NCBI GenBank assembly: GCA_905202595.1
Contig: CAJKSP010000002.1
Span: 1 to 64,000 of the forward strand
Direction: 5' to 3'
DNA length: 64,000 nucleotides
From: an uncultured Sutterella sp.
GTDB lineage: Bacteria > Pseudomonadota > Gammaproteobacteria > Burkholderiales > Burkholderiaceae_F
This document shows positions 8,839 through 17,560 of the stretch, piece after piece. Each line of letters opens with the position of its first letter. Positions within the stretch are counted from its first letter, which is position 1. Under the pieces are notes generated by a model that ran no database searches, was not told where the DNA came from, and saw nothing but the letters and a program-made list of their open reading frames with translations. Position numbers and translations under genes: made by a program.

Positions 8839-9987
8839 ATGCAGAAGCGCTTTGCGTTCAAGCTCGTTGCGGCCGGCGCCGCCGCCCTCATGCTTGCCGC
8901 CTGCGGCAAGGAAGAGCCGAAGACGGCTGCGGCCCCGGCTGAGCAGAAGCCGGCTGCCGCCCCCGCCGCCAAGGCCGAAGGCCCGCTCAAGGTGGCCTTC
9001 GTCTACGTGAGCCCCGCGAATGAAGAAGGCTGGTCCACGCAGCACGACATCGCCCGCCAGGCCGTCGAGAAGAAGTTCGGCGACAAGATCAAGGTGACGA
9101 CGATCGAGAACATTCCTGAGAATGCCGACGCCGAACGCGTGCTCCGCGACCTTGCGCAGCAGGGCAACAAGCTCATCTTCGCGACGAGCTTCGGCTACAT
9201 GAACGCCGTGATGAAGGTGGCGAAGGAATTCCCGGACGTGAAGTTCGAGCATGCGACGGGCTACAAGACCGCAGCGAACGTCTCGAACTACAGCGCCCGC
9301 TTCTATGAAGCGCGCTACCTCGCGGGCAAGCTCGCCGGCGCCACGACGAAGACGAACATCCTCGGCTACGTGGCGGCGCTGCCGATTCCCGAGGTGCTCC
9401 AGGGCATCAACGCCTACACCCTCGGCGCGCAGAGCGTGAACCCGAACGTCGAAGTGCGCGTCGTCTGGACCTCCGCCTGGTACGACCCGGGCAAGGAAGC
9501 CGATGCGACGAAGACGCTCATCGGCCAGAAGGCCGACGTCATCACGCACCACACCAACTCTTCGGCCGTTGCGGCCACCTGCGAAGAGGCCAAGGTGCCG
9601 GTGATTTCGTACAACACCGCGATGAAGCGCGCGGCGCCGACGGCGCTCCTCGGCGCTGTGATCCACATCTGGGACGACTACTATGCCGGCCGCATTCAGG
9701 CGGTGCTCGACGGCACGTGGAAGCCTCAGTCTGTCTGGGGCGGCGCGCCTGAGCACATGGTGGCGCTCGTCGACATTGCGAAGAGCACGCCCAAGGCGGT
9801 TCAGGACGACATCGCGGCCACCTATGAGAAGATGGCCAAGCGTGAATTCCATCCGTTTACGGGTCCGGTCGTCTCGAACGAAGGCAAGGAAATGCTCGCG
9901 AAGGGCGCCGTCGCCACCGACGAGCAGCTTCTCACGATGAACTACCTCGTGAAGGGCGTGGCGGGCAAGCTCCCGACGGCGAACTAA
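8839..9987 (+). CDS. BMP-family nucleoside-binding lipoprotein
   Basis: The 382-residue protein has a lipoprotein signal peptide with lipobox LAAC at about residue 24, an Ala/Pro/Lys-rich linker, then a Bmp/PnrA-type periplasmic binding fold (VAFVYVSPANEEGWSTQHD at about 53). It would capture nucleosides and hand them to the permeases at 6623-8633. The ATG at 8839 is chosen because GGAG sits 11 nt upstream and the lipoprotein signal begins there; longer in-frame starts cross the promoter. It follows its own terminator and -10 element, so it can be made in excess over the membrane parts. Confidence 0.9.
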   Translation: MQKRFAFKLVAAGAAALMLAACGKEEPKTAAAPAEQKPAAAPAAKAEGPLKVAFVYVSPANEEGWSTQHDIARQAVEKKFGDKIKVTTIENIPENADAERVLRDLAQQGNKLIFATSFGYMNAVMKVAKEFPDVKFEHATGYKTAANVSNYSARFYEARYLAGKLAGATTKTNILGYVAALPIPEVLQGINAYTLGAQSVNPNVEVRVVWTSAWYDPGKEADATKTLIGQKADVITHHTNSSAVAATCEEAKVPVISYNTAMKRAAPTALLGAVIHIWDDYYAGRIQAVLDGTWKPQSVWGGAPEHMVALVDIAKSTPKAVQDDIAATYEKMAKREFHPFTGPVVSNEGKEMLAKGAVATDEQLLTMNYLVKGVAGKLPTAN

Positions 9988-10073
9988 TTCCTTCAAGAGG
10001 CGCATCTTCCACAGGCGCGGGCGGCTTCGGCCGTCCGCGCTTGCTGTATCGGCAAGCGCTTTTCAGGTGATTT

Positions 10074-11564
10074 ATGACGCTCACTCTTGCTCTGGCGGCT
10101 GCGGCCGCTCTTTTTTCGCTCCTGGCGCTGGCGGCCGTCCTTTGGATGGCCTTGGAGATGAAGCGCGAGCGCGCCGGGGGCGACGACCGCCTGGACGATG
10201 CGCTCGATGCCGTCATGGGCGAGGTGAACCGTGCGAAGCAGGATCTGCTGCAGCAGCAGGCCGCGAGCGGCGCGCAGCTTTCGCAGTCGATGTCGGGCTT
10301 CATGCGCTACGCCTCGGAAGTGCAGGACCGCGCCGTGCAGGCGCAGGCGCAGTCCGCAGCGGATGCCCGCGGGGAGCTGCAGCGCATGACCGAGGCGATT
10401 CACACGCAGTTCCGCTCGATGCAGGGCATGGTGGATGCGCGCTTTGCCAAAGTCCTTGAAGCCAATGCCGGCGCGGCCGAAGGCCTCGGGCGGCAGCTCG
10501 GCGAAGCGCTCGACAAAGTGCGGGCCGACAACGCGCAGAAGCTCGAGGCGATGCGCGCTACGGTTCAGGAGAAGCTCGACCGGACGCTGTCCGAGCGGCT
10601 GCAGGCGAGCTTTCGAACAGTCGACGAGAAGCTCGGGCTCGTGCAGACGGGCCTGGGCGAGATGCGCCGCATGGCCGAGAGCGTCTCGAAGCTTCAGGGC
10701 GTGCTCGCCAACGTCAAGACGCGCGGCATGTTCGGCGAGACGCAGCTTTCGGCCATCCTGAGCGATCTCTTTTCGCCTTCGCAGTTTGCCGAGCAGGCGC
10801 GGATCATTCCGGGTCGCGCCGTGGCCGTCGACTTTGCGCTCAAGCTGCCCGGCCGCGGGAGCGGTCCCTGCTGGCTGCCGATCGACAGCAAGTTTCCCCT
10901 CGAAGACTGGGAGGCGCTCCAGGCTGCCGAGACGGCCGCTGACGCGGCGGCCGCGGCCGAAGCGAGAAAGGCGCTTGAGCGCGCGCTCCTGCGGCAGGCG
11001 AAGTCGATTGCCGAGAAGTACATCTGTCCGCCTTATACGACGGACTTTGCCGTGATGTTCCTGCCTTCCGAGGGGCTCTACGCAGAGGCGGTCCGCACGC
11101 CGGCGCTCCTCGCGAGGCTGCAGAGCGAATTCCACGTCACGCCTGCGGGCCCCGTCGTCATTTCGGCGCTGCTGAACAGCCTCCTCGTCGGCTTCATGAC
11201 GCTCGCGATGGAGAAGCGCAGCGCGGACGTCTGGCGCATTCTCGGCGACGTGAAGGTGGAGTTCTCGCTCTTTGAGAAGCAGTTCGCCGCCGTCGAGCGG
11301 AAGTTCCGCGAAACGCAGAGCTCGCTCGAGGCGATGGGTACGCGCGCCCGCATGCTCGAGAAGCGCATGCGGCAGGTGGAGGCGCTCTCTGACGACGCGG
11401 AGGATCCGGCCAAGGCGGCCGAGCTTGCCTCTCCGGACGCTTTCAGCGGCGCGGCCGACGGATTCGCCGCGTCGACCGCCATGGCCGAGCGCGCCGCCGA
11501 GCCGCCGCTGCTCCAGACTGCCGCGGATTGTCCGCCGCCGCCCGCCGGAGAGCTGCGAGGCTAA
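10074..11564 (+). CDS. rmuC: DNA recombination protein RmuC
   Basis: The 496-residue protein starts with one membrane segment (about 3-22), followed by a long Ala/Gln/Glu-rich coiled coil (about 40-200). The RmuC core comes next (about 205-400) with KTRGMFGETQLSAILSD, WLPIDSKFPLEDWE and FAVMFLPSEGLYAEA, the family's PD-(D/E)XK-like nuclease fold. RmuC limits inversions between short inverted repeats. The C-terminal 60 residues are Ala-rich and not conserved. It appears monocistronic. Confidence 0.9.
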   Translation: MTLTLALAAAAALFSLLALAAVLWMALEMKRERAGGDDRLDDALDAVMGEVNRAKQDLLQQQAASGAQLSQSMSGFMRYASEVQDRAVQAQAQSAADARGELQRMTEAIHTQFRSMQGMVDARFAKVLEANAGAAEGLGRQLGEALDKVRADNAQKLEAMRATVQEKLDRTLSERLQASFRTVDEKLGLVQTGLGEMRRMAESVSKLQGVLANVKTRGMFGETQLSAILSDLFSPSQFAEQARIIPGRAVAVDFALKLPGRGSGPCWLPIDSKFPLEDWEALQAAETAADAAAAAEARKALERALLRQAKSIAEKYICPPYTTDFAVMFLPSEGLYAEAVRTPALLARLQSEFHVTPAGPVVISALLNSLLVGFMTLAMEKRSADVWRILGDVKVEFSLFEKQFAAVERKFRETQSSLEAMGTRARMLEKRMRQVEALSDDAEDPAKAAELASPDAFSGAADGFAASTAMAERAAEPPLLQTAADCPPPPAGELRG

Positions 11565-11601
11565 ACTTGGCGCAGTGGACAATCCTTTTCAAGGACGACG
11601 C

Positions 11602-11835
11602 ATGATGAAGAAGACAACAGCCGCTGCTGCGGCGCTTCTTGCCGCCGCAGCCATGGCGCTCGCCGGCTGCAATACGGTTCAGGGCTTCGGCAAGGACCTC
11701 TCGAAGGGCGCCGAGCATGTCGGGAGCGCGCTCGAAAAAGCGGGCGACAAGATTACGGAAGCGGCCGGCGGCTCGCCTTCGGGCGAGAAGGCGGCCAAGC
11801 CCGCTTCAGCGGGCGAAGGCGCCAAGGCGCCCTGA
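11602..11835 (+). CDS. Entericidin-like small lipoprotein
   Basis: The protein has 77 residues. The signal peptide ends in a lipobox (ALAGC at about 22-26), and the mature part begins CNTVQGFGKDLSKGAEHVG, the entericidin EcnA/B signature. The remainder is Ala/Lys-rich. Members are small cell-envelope lipoproteins, often stress-linked. ATG at 11602 or 11605 is possible; AAGGA lies about 9-12 nt upstream. A strong terminator follows at once. Confidence 0.75.
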   Translation: MMKKTTAAAAALLAAAAMALAGCNTVQGFGKDLSKGAEHVGSALEKAGDKITEAAGGSPSGEKAAKPASAGEGAKAP

Positions 11836-11840
11836 GCGCA

Positions 11841-11883
11841 AAAGCGCCCGACGTCTCCGATGGGGACGCGGGCGCTTTTTTTT
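11841..11883 (+). terminator. Terminator after entericidin gene
   Basis: The stem AAAGCGCCCG.../...CGGGCGCTTT has an inner CGTC/GACG helix and a run of eight to nine Ts. Confidence 0.9.
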
Positions 11884-11940
11884 ACGGGGCTTGAGCCTCG
11901 CTGCGGCGGGCGCCATGAGGCGCCCGCTGCCGCATCAGGA

Positions 11941-13491
11941 TCAGTATTTGTCGAGCCCTTCCTCCTTGAGGCGGGACATGGGATCGTCGTCGCGGTCGCT
12001 CGCCTTGTCCTCCGCTGCATCATCCGCGCGGCGGGTGCGGCGCAGCAGCCCGCGCCGCTCGTCGCGGCGCGCCGGCTCCTCGGCGTAGGGGATCTCAAAG
12101 TTCGGGGAGAGGGCGCCGAATTCCGGCGTCTTCCCGGCGACGAAGTTGACGTTGTAGTCGTTGAGCGCCTTATTGACGAGCTTGGCCAGTCCGATGAGCG
12201 CAATCACGTTCGGGATCACCATGAGGCCGTTGAAGAGGTCGGCGAGCTCCCAGACGAGATTCACATGCAGGAACGAGCCGAGCATGATGAAGCAGAGCAC
12301 GAGCACGCGGAAGGGTTGCACGAGGCGCAGGCCGAAGAGGTACTTCACGTTCTGCTCGGCGAAGAAGTACCAGCCGATGATCGTCGTGAAGGCGAAGAAG
12401 AGCAGGCAGACCGCCACGAAGCCCGGACCGATGGCGCCGAGGCCCGCGGTGTAGGCGCGCTGCGTGAGGGCGATGCCCGTCGTGGCGCCGTCGAGCGCGC
12501 CCGTCGTGAGGATCGAGAAGGCGGTGAGGTTGAGCACGATGAAGGTGTCGAAGAAGAGCCCGATGATGGCGGCGAGGCCCTGCTGCACCGGGTGCTGCAC
12601 CTTCGCGAGCGCATGGGCGTGCGGCGTCGAGCCCATGCCGGCTTCGTTCGAGAAGAGGCCTCGCGCGACGCCGTAGCGCACGGCTTCCTTGATGCTCGCG
12701 CCGATGATGCCGCCCGTCGCGGCGGACGGATCGAAGGCGCCCACGAAGATCGAGCGGATCGCCGGAATGATCTGATCGGCGTTGCCGAAGATGATCGTGA
12801 GGGAGCCGACGGCGTAGACGAGCGCCATGAAGGGGACCATCTTCTCAGCAAAGCTCGCGATGCGGCGGATGCCGCCGATGAAGATGAAGCCTGCGGCCAT
12901 GAAGATGACGATGCCCGTGACCCACTGCGGGACGCGGAAGGCCGTGTGGAAGGCGTCGGCGATGGAGTTCGCCTGCACCATGTTGCCGATGAAGCCGAGC
13001 GCAATGATGATCGTCACGGCGAAGAAGGCGGCAAGCGGCTTGTTCTTGAGGCCGCGGCTGATGTAGAAGGCCGGGCCGCCCATGACGTGCCCGTGCGCGT
13101 CGCGCGTGCGGAAGATCTGCGCGAGCACGGCCTCCGAGAAGATCGTCGCCATGCCGAAGAAGGCGGCGATCCACATCCAGAAGAGCGCGCCCGGGCCGCC
13201 CATGGCGATGGCCGTGGCGACGCCTGCGAGGTTGCCGGTGCCGACCTGCGCCGAAATGGCCGTGGCGAGCGACTGGAAGGACGACATGCCGTCCTTGCCG
13301 GCTTTGCTGCCGAAGAGCGAGAAGCCGCCGAAGACCTGCTTCCAGGCGGCGCCGAAGCGTCGGATTTGGACGAACTTCAGCTTGAAGGTGAGATAGATCC
13401 CCGTTCCGACGAGAAGCGGAATGAGGCAGTAGATGCCCCAGAGCAGTCCGTTGACGCTCTGGATCGCTGCGGTTGCGGCGTCCATTGGCAT
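11941..13491 (-). CDS. Sodium:alanine/glycine symporter (AGCS family)
   Basis: The 516-residue membrane protein has about eleven hydrophobic segments. It carries the AGCS signatures FSLFGSKAGKDGMSSFQSLATAISAQVGTGNLAGVATAI (cited in parts, residues about 56-95) and GLFSNEAGMGSTPHAHA near 275. It would bring alanine or glycine into the cell with Na+. The C-terminal 60 residues are charged and cytosolic. The leader is long (about 250 nt after a TACAAT -10 at 13754-13749). I looked for a glycine riboswitch core there and did not find one. Confidence 0.9.
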   Translation of the reverse strand: MPMDAATAAIQSVNGLLWGIYCLIPLLVGTGIYLTFKLKFVQIRRFGAAWKQVFGGFSLFGSKAGKDGMSSFQSLATAISAQVGTGNLAGVATAIAMGGPGALFWMWIAAFFGMATIFSEAVLAQIFRTRDAHGHVMGGPAFYISRGLKNKPLAAFFAVTIIIALGFIGNMVQANSIADAFHTAFRVPQWVTGIVIFMAAGFIFIGGIRRIASFAEKMVPFMALVYAVGSLTIIFGNADQIIPAIRSIFVGAFDPSAATGGIIGASIKEAVRYGVARGLFSNEAGMGSTPHAHALAKVQHPVQQGLAAIIGLFFDTFIVLNLTAFSILTTGALDGATTGIALTQRAYTAGLGAIGPGFVAVCLLFFAFTTIIGWYFFAEQNVKYLFGLRLVQPFRVLVLCFIMLGSFLHVNLVWELADLFNGLMVIPNVIALIGLAKLVNKALNDYNVNFVAGKTPEFGALSPNFEIPYAEEPARRDERRGLLRRTRRADDAAEDKASDRDDDPMSRLKEEGLDKY

Positions 13492-13813
13492 GATGGGATT
13501 TCCTTATGGCTGTGCCGGTCCGCTTGTCTGCGGGGCGCTCTCTCTGTAGATTCTTGTGAGCCCGCGGCCGGCGGGTTGAAGGAAGGAGGCTTGCGCTCCG
13601 AAGCGCCGGAGGGCTCCTGCTGCAGACGAAGATGCGCGCGGAAAGGCTGCGCGGCGATTCGCCGATGATTCGTCCCTTTTCTTGCTTTTCTTTGTAGGGC
13701 GGCGGACTGCGGAGGAGCGCCCGGAAGATGCGCTCGGAGGAACGGAGAATTGTAAGAAAAATTTTGTTGCAATTCGCGCGAGCTTCATCCCATCAATCAG
13801 CGAGCCGACGAAA
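13492..13813. promoter_or_regulatory. Leader/promoter region of the AGCS symporter gene
   Basis: 322 bp without a gene. On the minus strand TACAAT (13754-13749) is the best -10 candidate, leaving a long untranslated leader of unknown function. No clear -35 and no recognisable riboswitch. Confidence 0.4.
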
Positions 13814-14407
13814 CTACAGCCGGAAGCCGAGCTTGGCCGGCGCATCGGCGGGTGCGGCTCCGGCCAGGCCGAAAGCGCGCGCCGTCTTTTTGAGGGCCTT
13901 CAGCACGAGCCGGTCCTTCGTCACGAGGAGCGCGGCGCGGGCGGCGGCGCCGAGCTCGAGAAACTTCTGATCTTCCGGGTCTCGGCAGAAAATCTTGGCT
14001 GCCGAGAGCGCCGCTCTTGCCGCCTGAAGCGCCTCTTCGCTCACGGGCGAGGCGGCGGCGAGCCAGCTCGAGAGCGCTTCGACGCGCTTTTCAAGCTCAG
14101 GGAGCGCCTCTTCGGAGGGCGCGCTGAAGTCGGCCTTGCGCTGGCTTCTCGCGGCGCCAAGCGAGGGCCGCGAGAGCACGAGCGCGAGCTCCTGATCGCC
14201 GGCGCGGCAGCGCACGGCGCGCACGCGCCCGCCGGCGAGAAGCGCTGCAAGCGGCGCCGCAGCAGGATCGCGCCAATAAAAAAGGTCGAGCACGGCATTC
14301 GTGTCGACGGCAATGACGGGCGACTTCGAGCTTGCCGCCGCGCATGCCGGCGAGAGATCGGCCTGATGGGTGTCAAGAAGCGCCTGAAGGCGCGGATGAA
14401 TCGGCAT
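13814..14407 (-). CDS. PIN-domain protein (putative toxin, no antitoxin seen)
   Basis: The 197-residue protein has the PIN nuclease motifs. VIAVDTNAVLDLFYW (about 30-45) gives the first acidic ligand, and CRDPEDQKFLELG with LLVTKDRLVL (about 140-168) gives the later acidic residues. It resembles COG1569-type proteins annotated as toxin components. No small antitoxin-like gene lies on either side: the neighbours are the AGCS symporter and a TerC protein. A housekeeping RNA-processing role is as likely as a toxin role. Confidence 0.65.
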   Translation of the reverse strand: MPIHPRLQALLDTHQADLSPACAAASSKSPVIAVDTNAVLDLFYWRDPAAAPLAALLAGGRVRAVRCRAGDQELALVLSRPSLGAARSQRKADFSAPSEEALPELEKRVEALSSWLAAASPVSEEALQAARAALSAAKIFCRDPEDQKFLELGAAARAALLVTKDRLVLKALKKTARAFGLAGAAPADAPAKLGFRL

Positions 14408-14671
14408 GGACAGGCGGCAGAAAAAGAAAAAATGAGGGAAAAGCGCGGATTCTCAGTCGGCCGAGCGGGCCTCTTGGGGATAGTCCGAAATATCTTTGTG
14501 GTCCGAATGCCTCTGCGGCGCGCGGAACTTTGTTAAGTTTAAGAGGCCGTGCGCCTTTGAGACCGGAGGCGCGGGCGGAGCGCAGCGGCTCAGACGCCGC
14601 GAGCGCCTGCCCCGCGCTTTCTGCGCCGGACCGGCGCGCCCGCCGTTTGGGCGCACCACGACTCTGCCGTC

Positions 14672-16276
14672 ATGGACTTCCTTTTCGATCCTTCGCTCTG
14701 GGTGGGCCTCCTCACCCTTATTGTTCTTGAAATCGTTCTCGGCGTAGACAATCTTGTCTTCATCGCCATTCTTGCCAAGAAGCTGCCGGTTGCGCAGCAG
14801 GACCGCGCGCTCTACACGGGCCTCGGCCTGGCGCTCTTCATGCGCATCGGACTGCTTTCGATCATGTCGTGGCTCGTCGGGCTCACGGCGCCGCTCTTCA
14901 CGCTCTTCGAGCATGCCTTCTCCGCGCGCGATCTGATTCTCATGGCGGGCGGCATCTTCCTCGTCTTCAAGGCGACGATGGAGCTGCACGAGCGCCTGGA
15001 GGCCAAGCCGCATGAAGAAGCGGCAGCCGGCGGCTCCTCGAGCTTCTGGGCCGTCATTGCGCAGATTCTCGTGCTCGATGCGGTCTTTTCCGTCGACTCG
15101 ATCATCACGGCCGTCGGCATGGTCGACAACCTCGGCGTCATGGTCGCTGCGGTGATCGTTGCGATCATCGTCATGATGGCGGCGAGCCGTCCGCTCACGA
15201 ACTTCGTGAACCGCCATCCCACGGTCGTCATCCTCTGCCTCTCCTTCCTGCTCATGATCGGCTGCAGCCTCATTGCCGACGGCTTGGGCTTCCACATTCC
15301 GAAGGGCTACCTCTATGCGGCGATCGGCTTCTCGATTCTCATCGAGGCCTTCAACCAGATCGGACGCCGCAACGCCGACCGCCGCGATGCGCGCCTGCCT
15401 TTCCGCGCGCGCACGACGCAGGCGATCGTGACGCTCATGGAGCGCCGTCCGGGCGGCGAAGCGCAGACGGCCGCCGAAGCCATGGCGCCCGCGAAGCCCG
15501 CCGCCTTCACGACCGAAGAGCGGCTGATGGTCGAGGGCGTGCTGTCGCTTGCTGACCGCTCGATCCGCATGATCATGACGCCGCGCTCGGACATCGGCTG
15601 GCTCAATCTCAAAAAGCCCGTCGACGAAATCCTCGAAGACGCACAGCGCCTGAACCACAGCCTCTTTCCCGTGGGCGACGGCTCGCTTGACCGGCTCGTG
15701 GGCTTTGTGAAGGCCAAGGAGCTCATCGACATGCCGCGCGACGTGCAGATGATCCGCCGTCTCGCGCAGGCGCGCCAGGGCTTCATGGTGCCCGAGACCA
15801 TCAGCGTGATCCGGCTGATGCGCGACGTGAAGAAAAGCCGCGCGCAGGTTGCGGTCGTCACGGATGAATTCGGCGTCGTGCAGGGGCTTGTGACGTCGCA
15901 TGACATTCTCGAAGCCATTGCGGGCGACTTCCCCGACGAGGGCGACCGCAATCTGCTCCTTGAAACGCCGGAAGGCTGGCTCGCGGACGGCACGGCCGAC
16001 CTCGTCGTCGTGAGCCAGGCGCTCGGCGTCGATCTGTCGGGCGAGTCGGAAAACTACGTCACCGTTGCTGGACTTCTTCTCGAGCGCTTCGGACGGCTGC
16101 CGAAGGCGGGCGAATCCGTCGACGTCGCCGGCTGGCGCTTTGTCGTGAAGGCGCTCGAGCGCAACCGCATCGCGACGGTGCTGATGACGCGCGCGCCTGA
16201 GCCTGAGGCGGCCTCTGCGGCTGAGGACGCTGAGAGCGCCGCGGCTGAAGAGGCGCCGCGCAGCGGCGGCCGCTGA
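14672..16276 (+). CDS. TerC-CBS-CorC_HlyC membrane protein
   Basis: The 534-residue protein has an N-terminal TerC membrane domain (about 1-245, seven or so helices, with LEIVLGVDNLVFIAILA). A CBS pair follows (about 290-415; IRMIMTPRSDIGWL), then a CorC_HlyC transporter-associated domain (about 430-510). This is the YegH/YoaE architecture. Such proteins are linked to metal-ion efflux or metal loading of exported proteins; the substrate is not known here. The gene stands alone between a divergent PIN gene and a terminator. Confidence 0.85.
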   Translation: MDFLFDPSLWVGLLTLIVLEIVLGVDNLVFIAILAKKLPVAQQDRALYTGLGLALFMRIGLLSIMSWLVGLTAPLFTLFEHAFSARDLILMAGGIFLVFKATMELHERLEAKPHEEAAAGGSSSFWAVIAQILVLDAVFSVDSIITAVGMVDNLGVMVAAVIVAIIVMMAASRPLTNFVNRHPTVVILCLSFLLMIGCSLIADGLGFHIPKGYLYAAIGFSILIEAFNQIGRRNADRRDARLPFRARTTQAIVTLMERRPGGEAQTAAEAMAPAKPAAFTTEERLMVEGVLSLADRSIRMIMTPRSDIGWLNLKKPVDEILEDAQRLNHSLFPVGDGSLDRLVGFVKAKELIDMPRDVQMIRRLAQARQGFMVPETISVIRLMRDVKKSRAQVAVVTDEFGVVQGLVTSHDILEAIAGDFPDEGDRNLLLETPEGWLADGTADLVVVSQALGVDLSGESENYVTVAGLLLERFGRLPKAGESVDVAGWRFVVKALERNRIATVLMTRAPEPEAASAAEDAESAAAEEAPRSGGR

Positions 16277-16296
16277 GAAAAGCCCTCTCAAAGCTG

Positions 16297-16331
16297 AAGA
16301 GCCGCCTCCCCGTCAGGGCAGGCGGCTCTTT
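16297..16331 (+). terminator. Terminator after TerC/CorC gene
   Basis: The hairpin AGAGCCGCCT/AGGCGGCTCT ends in TTT. A second hairpin with a T6 run follows at about 16340-16386 and may back it up. Confidence 0.7.
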
Positions 16332-16391
16332 GCAGATGAAGCGCGCGAACGGAGCTTGCTTCGGCAGGTTCCGTTCCGCGCTTTTTTGCTT

Positions 16392-17378
16392 TCAGTCCGC
16401 GAGCAGCGGCGCGATCGCTTCGCGCTCCGCCTCGAGCTCGAGGCGGGATTTTTCGATGCGGGCGCGCGCGAAGTCGTCAAAGCCGATGCCCTGCACGATT
16501 TCGTAGTCGCCGCCGCGGCAGACGCAGGGGAAGCCGAAGACGAGCCCCTCCGGAATGCCGTAGCTGCCGTCGGAGGGCACGCCCATCGTCGCCCATTCGC
16601 CCATCGAGCCCTGAATCCAGTTCTTCATGTGGTCGATGGCGGCGGAGGCGGCAGAGGCCGCTGAGCTCGAGCCGCGCGCCTGAATGATGGCGGTGCCGCG
16701 GCGGGCGATCGTCGGAATGAGCGTCTCTTCATACCACTTGCGGTCGACGAGCTTGAGCGCCGATTCGCCGTCGATTGTCGCGCTCGCGATGTCCGGGAAG
16801 ATCGTCGGCGAGTGATTGCCCCAGATGGCGACCTGATGGATGTGCGAGACCGGCGCCCCGGTCTTCATGGCGAGCTGCGAGAGCGTGCGATTCTGATCGA
16901 GCCGCAGCATGGCGGAGAAACACTTGGGCGAGAGCGAGGGCGCGCTCTTCATCGCGATGTAGGCGTTGGTGTTGCAGGGGTTGCCGATGACGAGCACCTT
17001 CACGCTTCGCGAAGCCGATTCGTCGAGCGCGCGGCCCTGCACGCGGAAGATGCCGGCGTTGGCCTGCAGCAGGTCCGAGCGTTCCATGCCGGGGCCGCGG
17101 GGGCGGGCGCCGATGAGAAACGCGATGTCGGCGTCGAGGAAGGCCTTCTTCGGATCGGTGAAGGCGTTCATCCCGGCGAGGAGCGGGAAGGCGCAGTCGG
17201 CAAGCTCCATCATCACGCCCTTGAGCGCCGTCTGGCTCGTCGAGTGCTCGCGCTCGAGCAGATTGAGGATGACGGGCTGATCGGGGCCGAGCATGTCGCC
17301 CGCGGCGATGCGAAAGAGAATGGAATAGCCGATGTTGCCGGCCGGACCGGTGACGGCGACGCGAATAGGAGGCTTCAT
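16392..17378 (-). CDS. mdh: Malate dehydrogenase
   Basis: The 328-residue NAD-dependent enzyme interconverts malate and oxaloacetate in the TCA cycle. The N-terminus has the Rossmann motif VTGPAGNIGYSILFRIA. The substrate loop is GARPRGPGMERSDLL (Arg ligands) and the catalytic His is in WGNHSPT. It belongs to the cytosolic MDH-like type common in Betaproteobacteria. The ATG at 17378 (MKPPIRVAVTG) is chosen over a 30-residue longer frame because GAAGGA lies just upstream and homologs begin there. A GCTACACT -10 lies about 80 nt upstream. In relatives the next genes would be gntR and sdhCDAB; here an autotransporter follows. Confidence 0.95.
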   Translation of the reverse strand: MKPPIRVAVTGPAGNIGYSILFRIAAGDMLGPDQPVILNLLEREHSTSQTALKGVMMELADCAFPLLAGMNAFTDPKKAFLDADIAFLIGARPRGPGMERSDLLQANAGIFRVQGRALDESASRSVKVLVIGNPCNTNAYIAMKSAPSLSPKCFSAMLRLDQNRTLSQLAMKTGAPVSHIHQVAIWGNHSPTIFPDIASATIDGESALKLVDRKWYEETLIPTIARRGTAIIQARGSSSAASAASAAIDHMKNWIQGSMGEWATMGVPSDGSYGIPEGLVFGFPCVCRGGDYEIVQGIGFDDFARARIEKSRLELEAEREAIAPLLAD

Positions 17379-17458
17379 AGCGAACAGTCCTTCAAAAATG
17401 GCCGTGCGGCCGCGGCCTGCGGGAGAGGCCGGCCGGGCAGGCACGGCGATGGGAAAAA

Positions 17459-17466
17459 AGTGTAGC
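17459..17466 (-). promoter_or_regulatory. -10 element of mdh
   Basis: On the minus strand GCTACACT precedes the mdh ATG by about 80 nt. On the plus strand the same bases lead into AAAGGAGGATTAATG, an orphan ribosome site and start that stops after five codons. Confidence 0.5.
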
Positions 17467-17560
17467 AAAGGAGGATTAATGCGCTCTATTGCTTGAAGGA
17501 CTGACAGTCATAGGCCCTGATCTTTCAACCAGGGCCAGATGACAATGTGAAGGTCTACTT

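Noticed and set aside
11860..13668. 602-codon plus-strand frame across the AGCS gene
   Set aside because: Composition is that of antisense GC-rich code, with no domain; AGCS signatures are on the other strand.
13492..13760. Glycine riboswitch before the AGCS gene
   Set aside because: The conserved aptamer core sequences were not found by eye.
14453..16291. 612-codon minus-strand frame opposite the TerC gene
   Set aside because: Shadow of the TerC-CBS-CorC gene.
17474..17491. Five-codon open frame with excellent ribosome site (MRSIA)
   Set aside because: Too short to be called a gene; noted only as a possible scar of a lost gene.
17513..17536. Terminator for the second autotransporter (GGCCCTG/CAGGGCC)
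   Set aside because: A hairpin is possible, but there is no T run on the minus strand.
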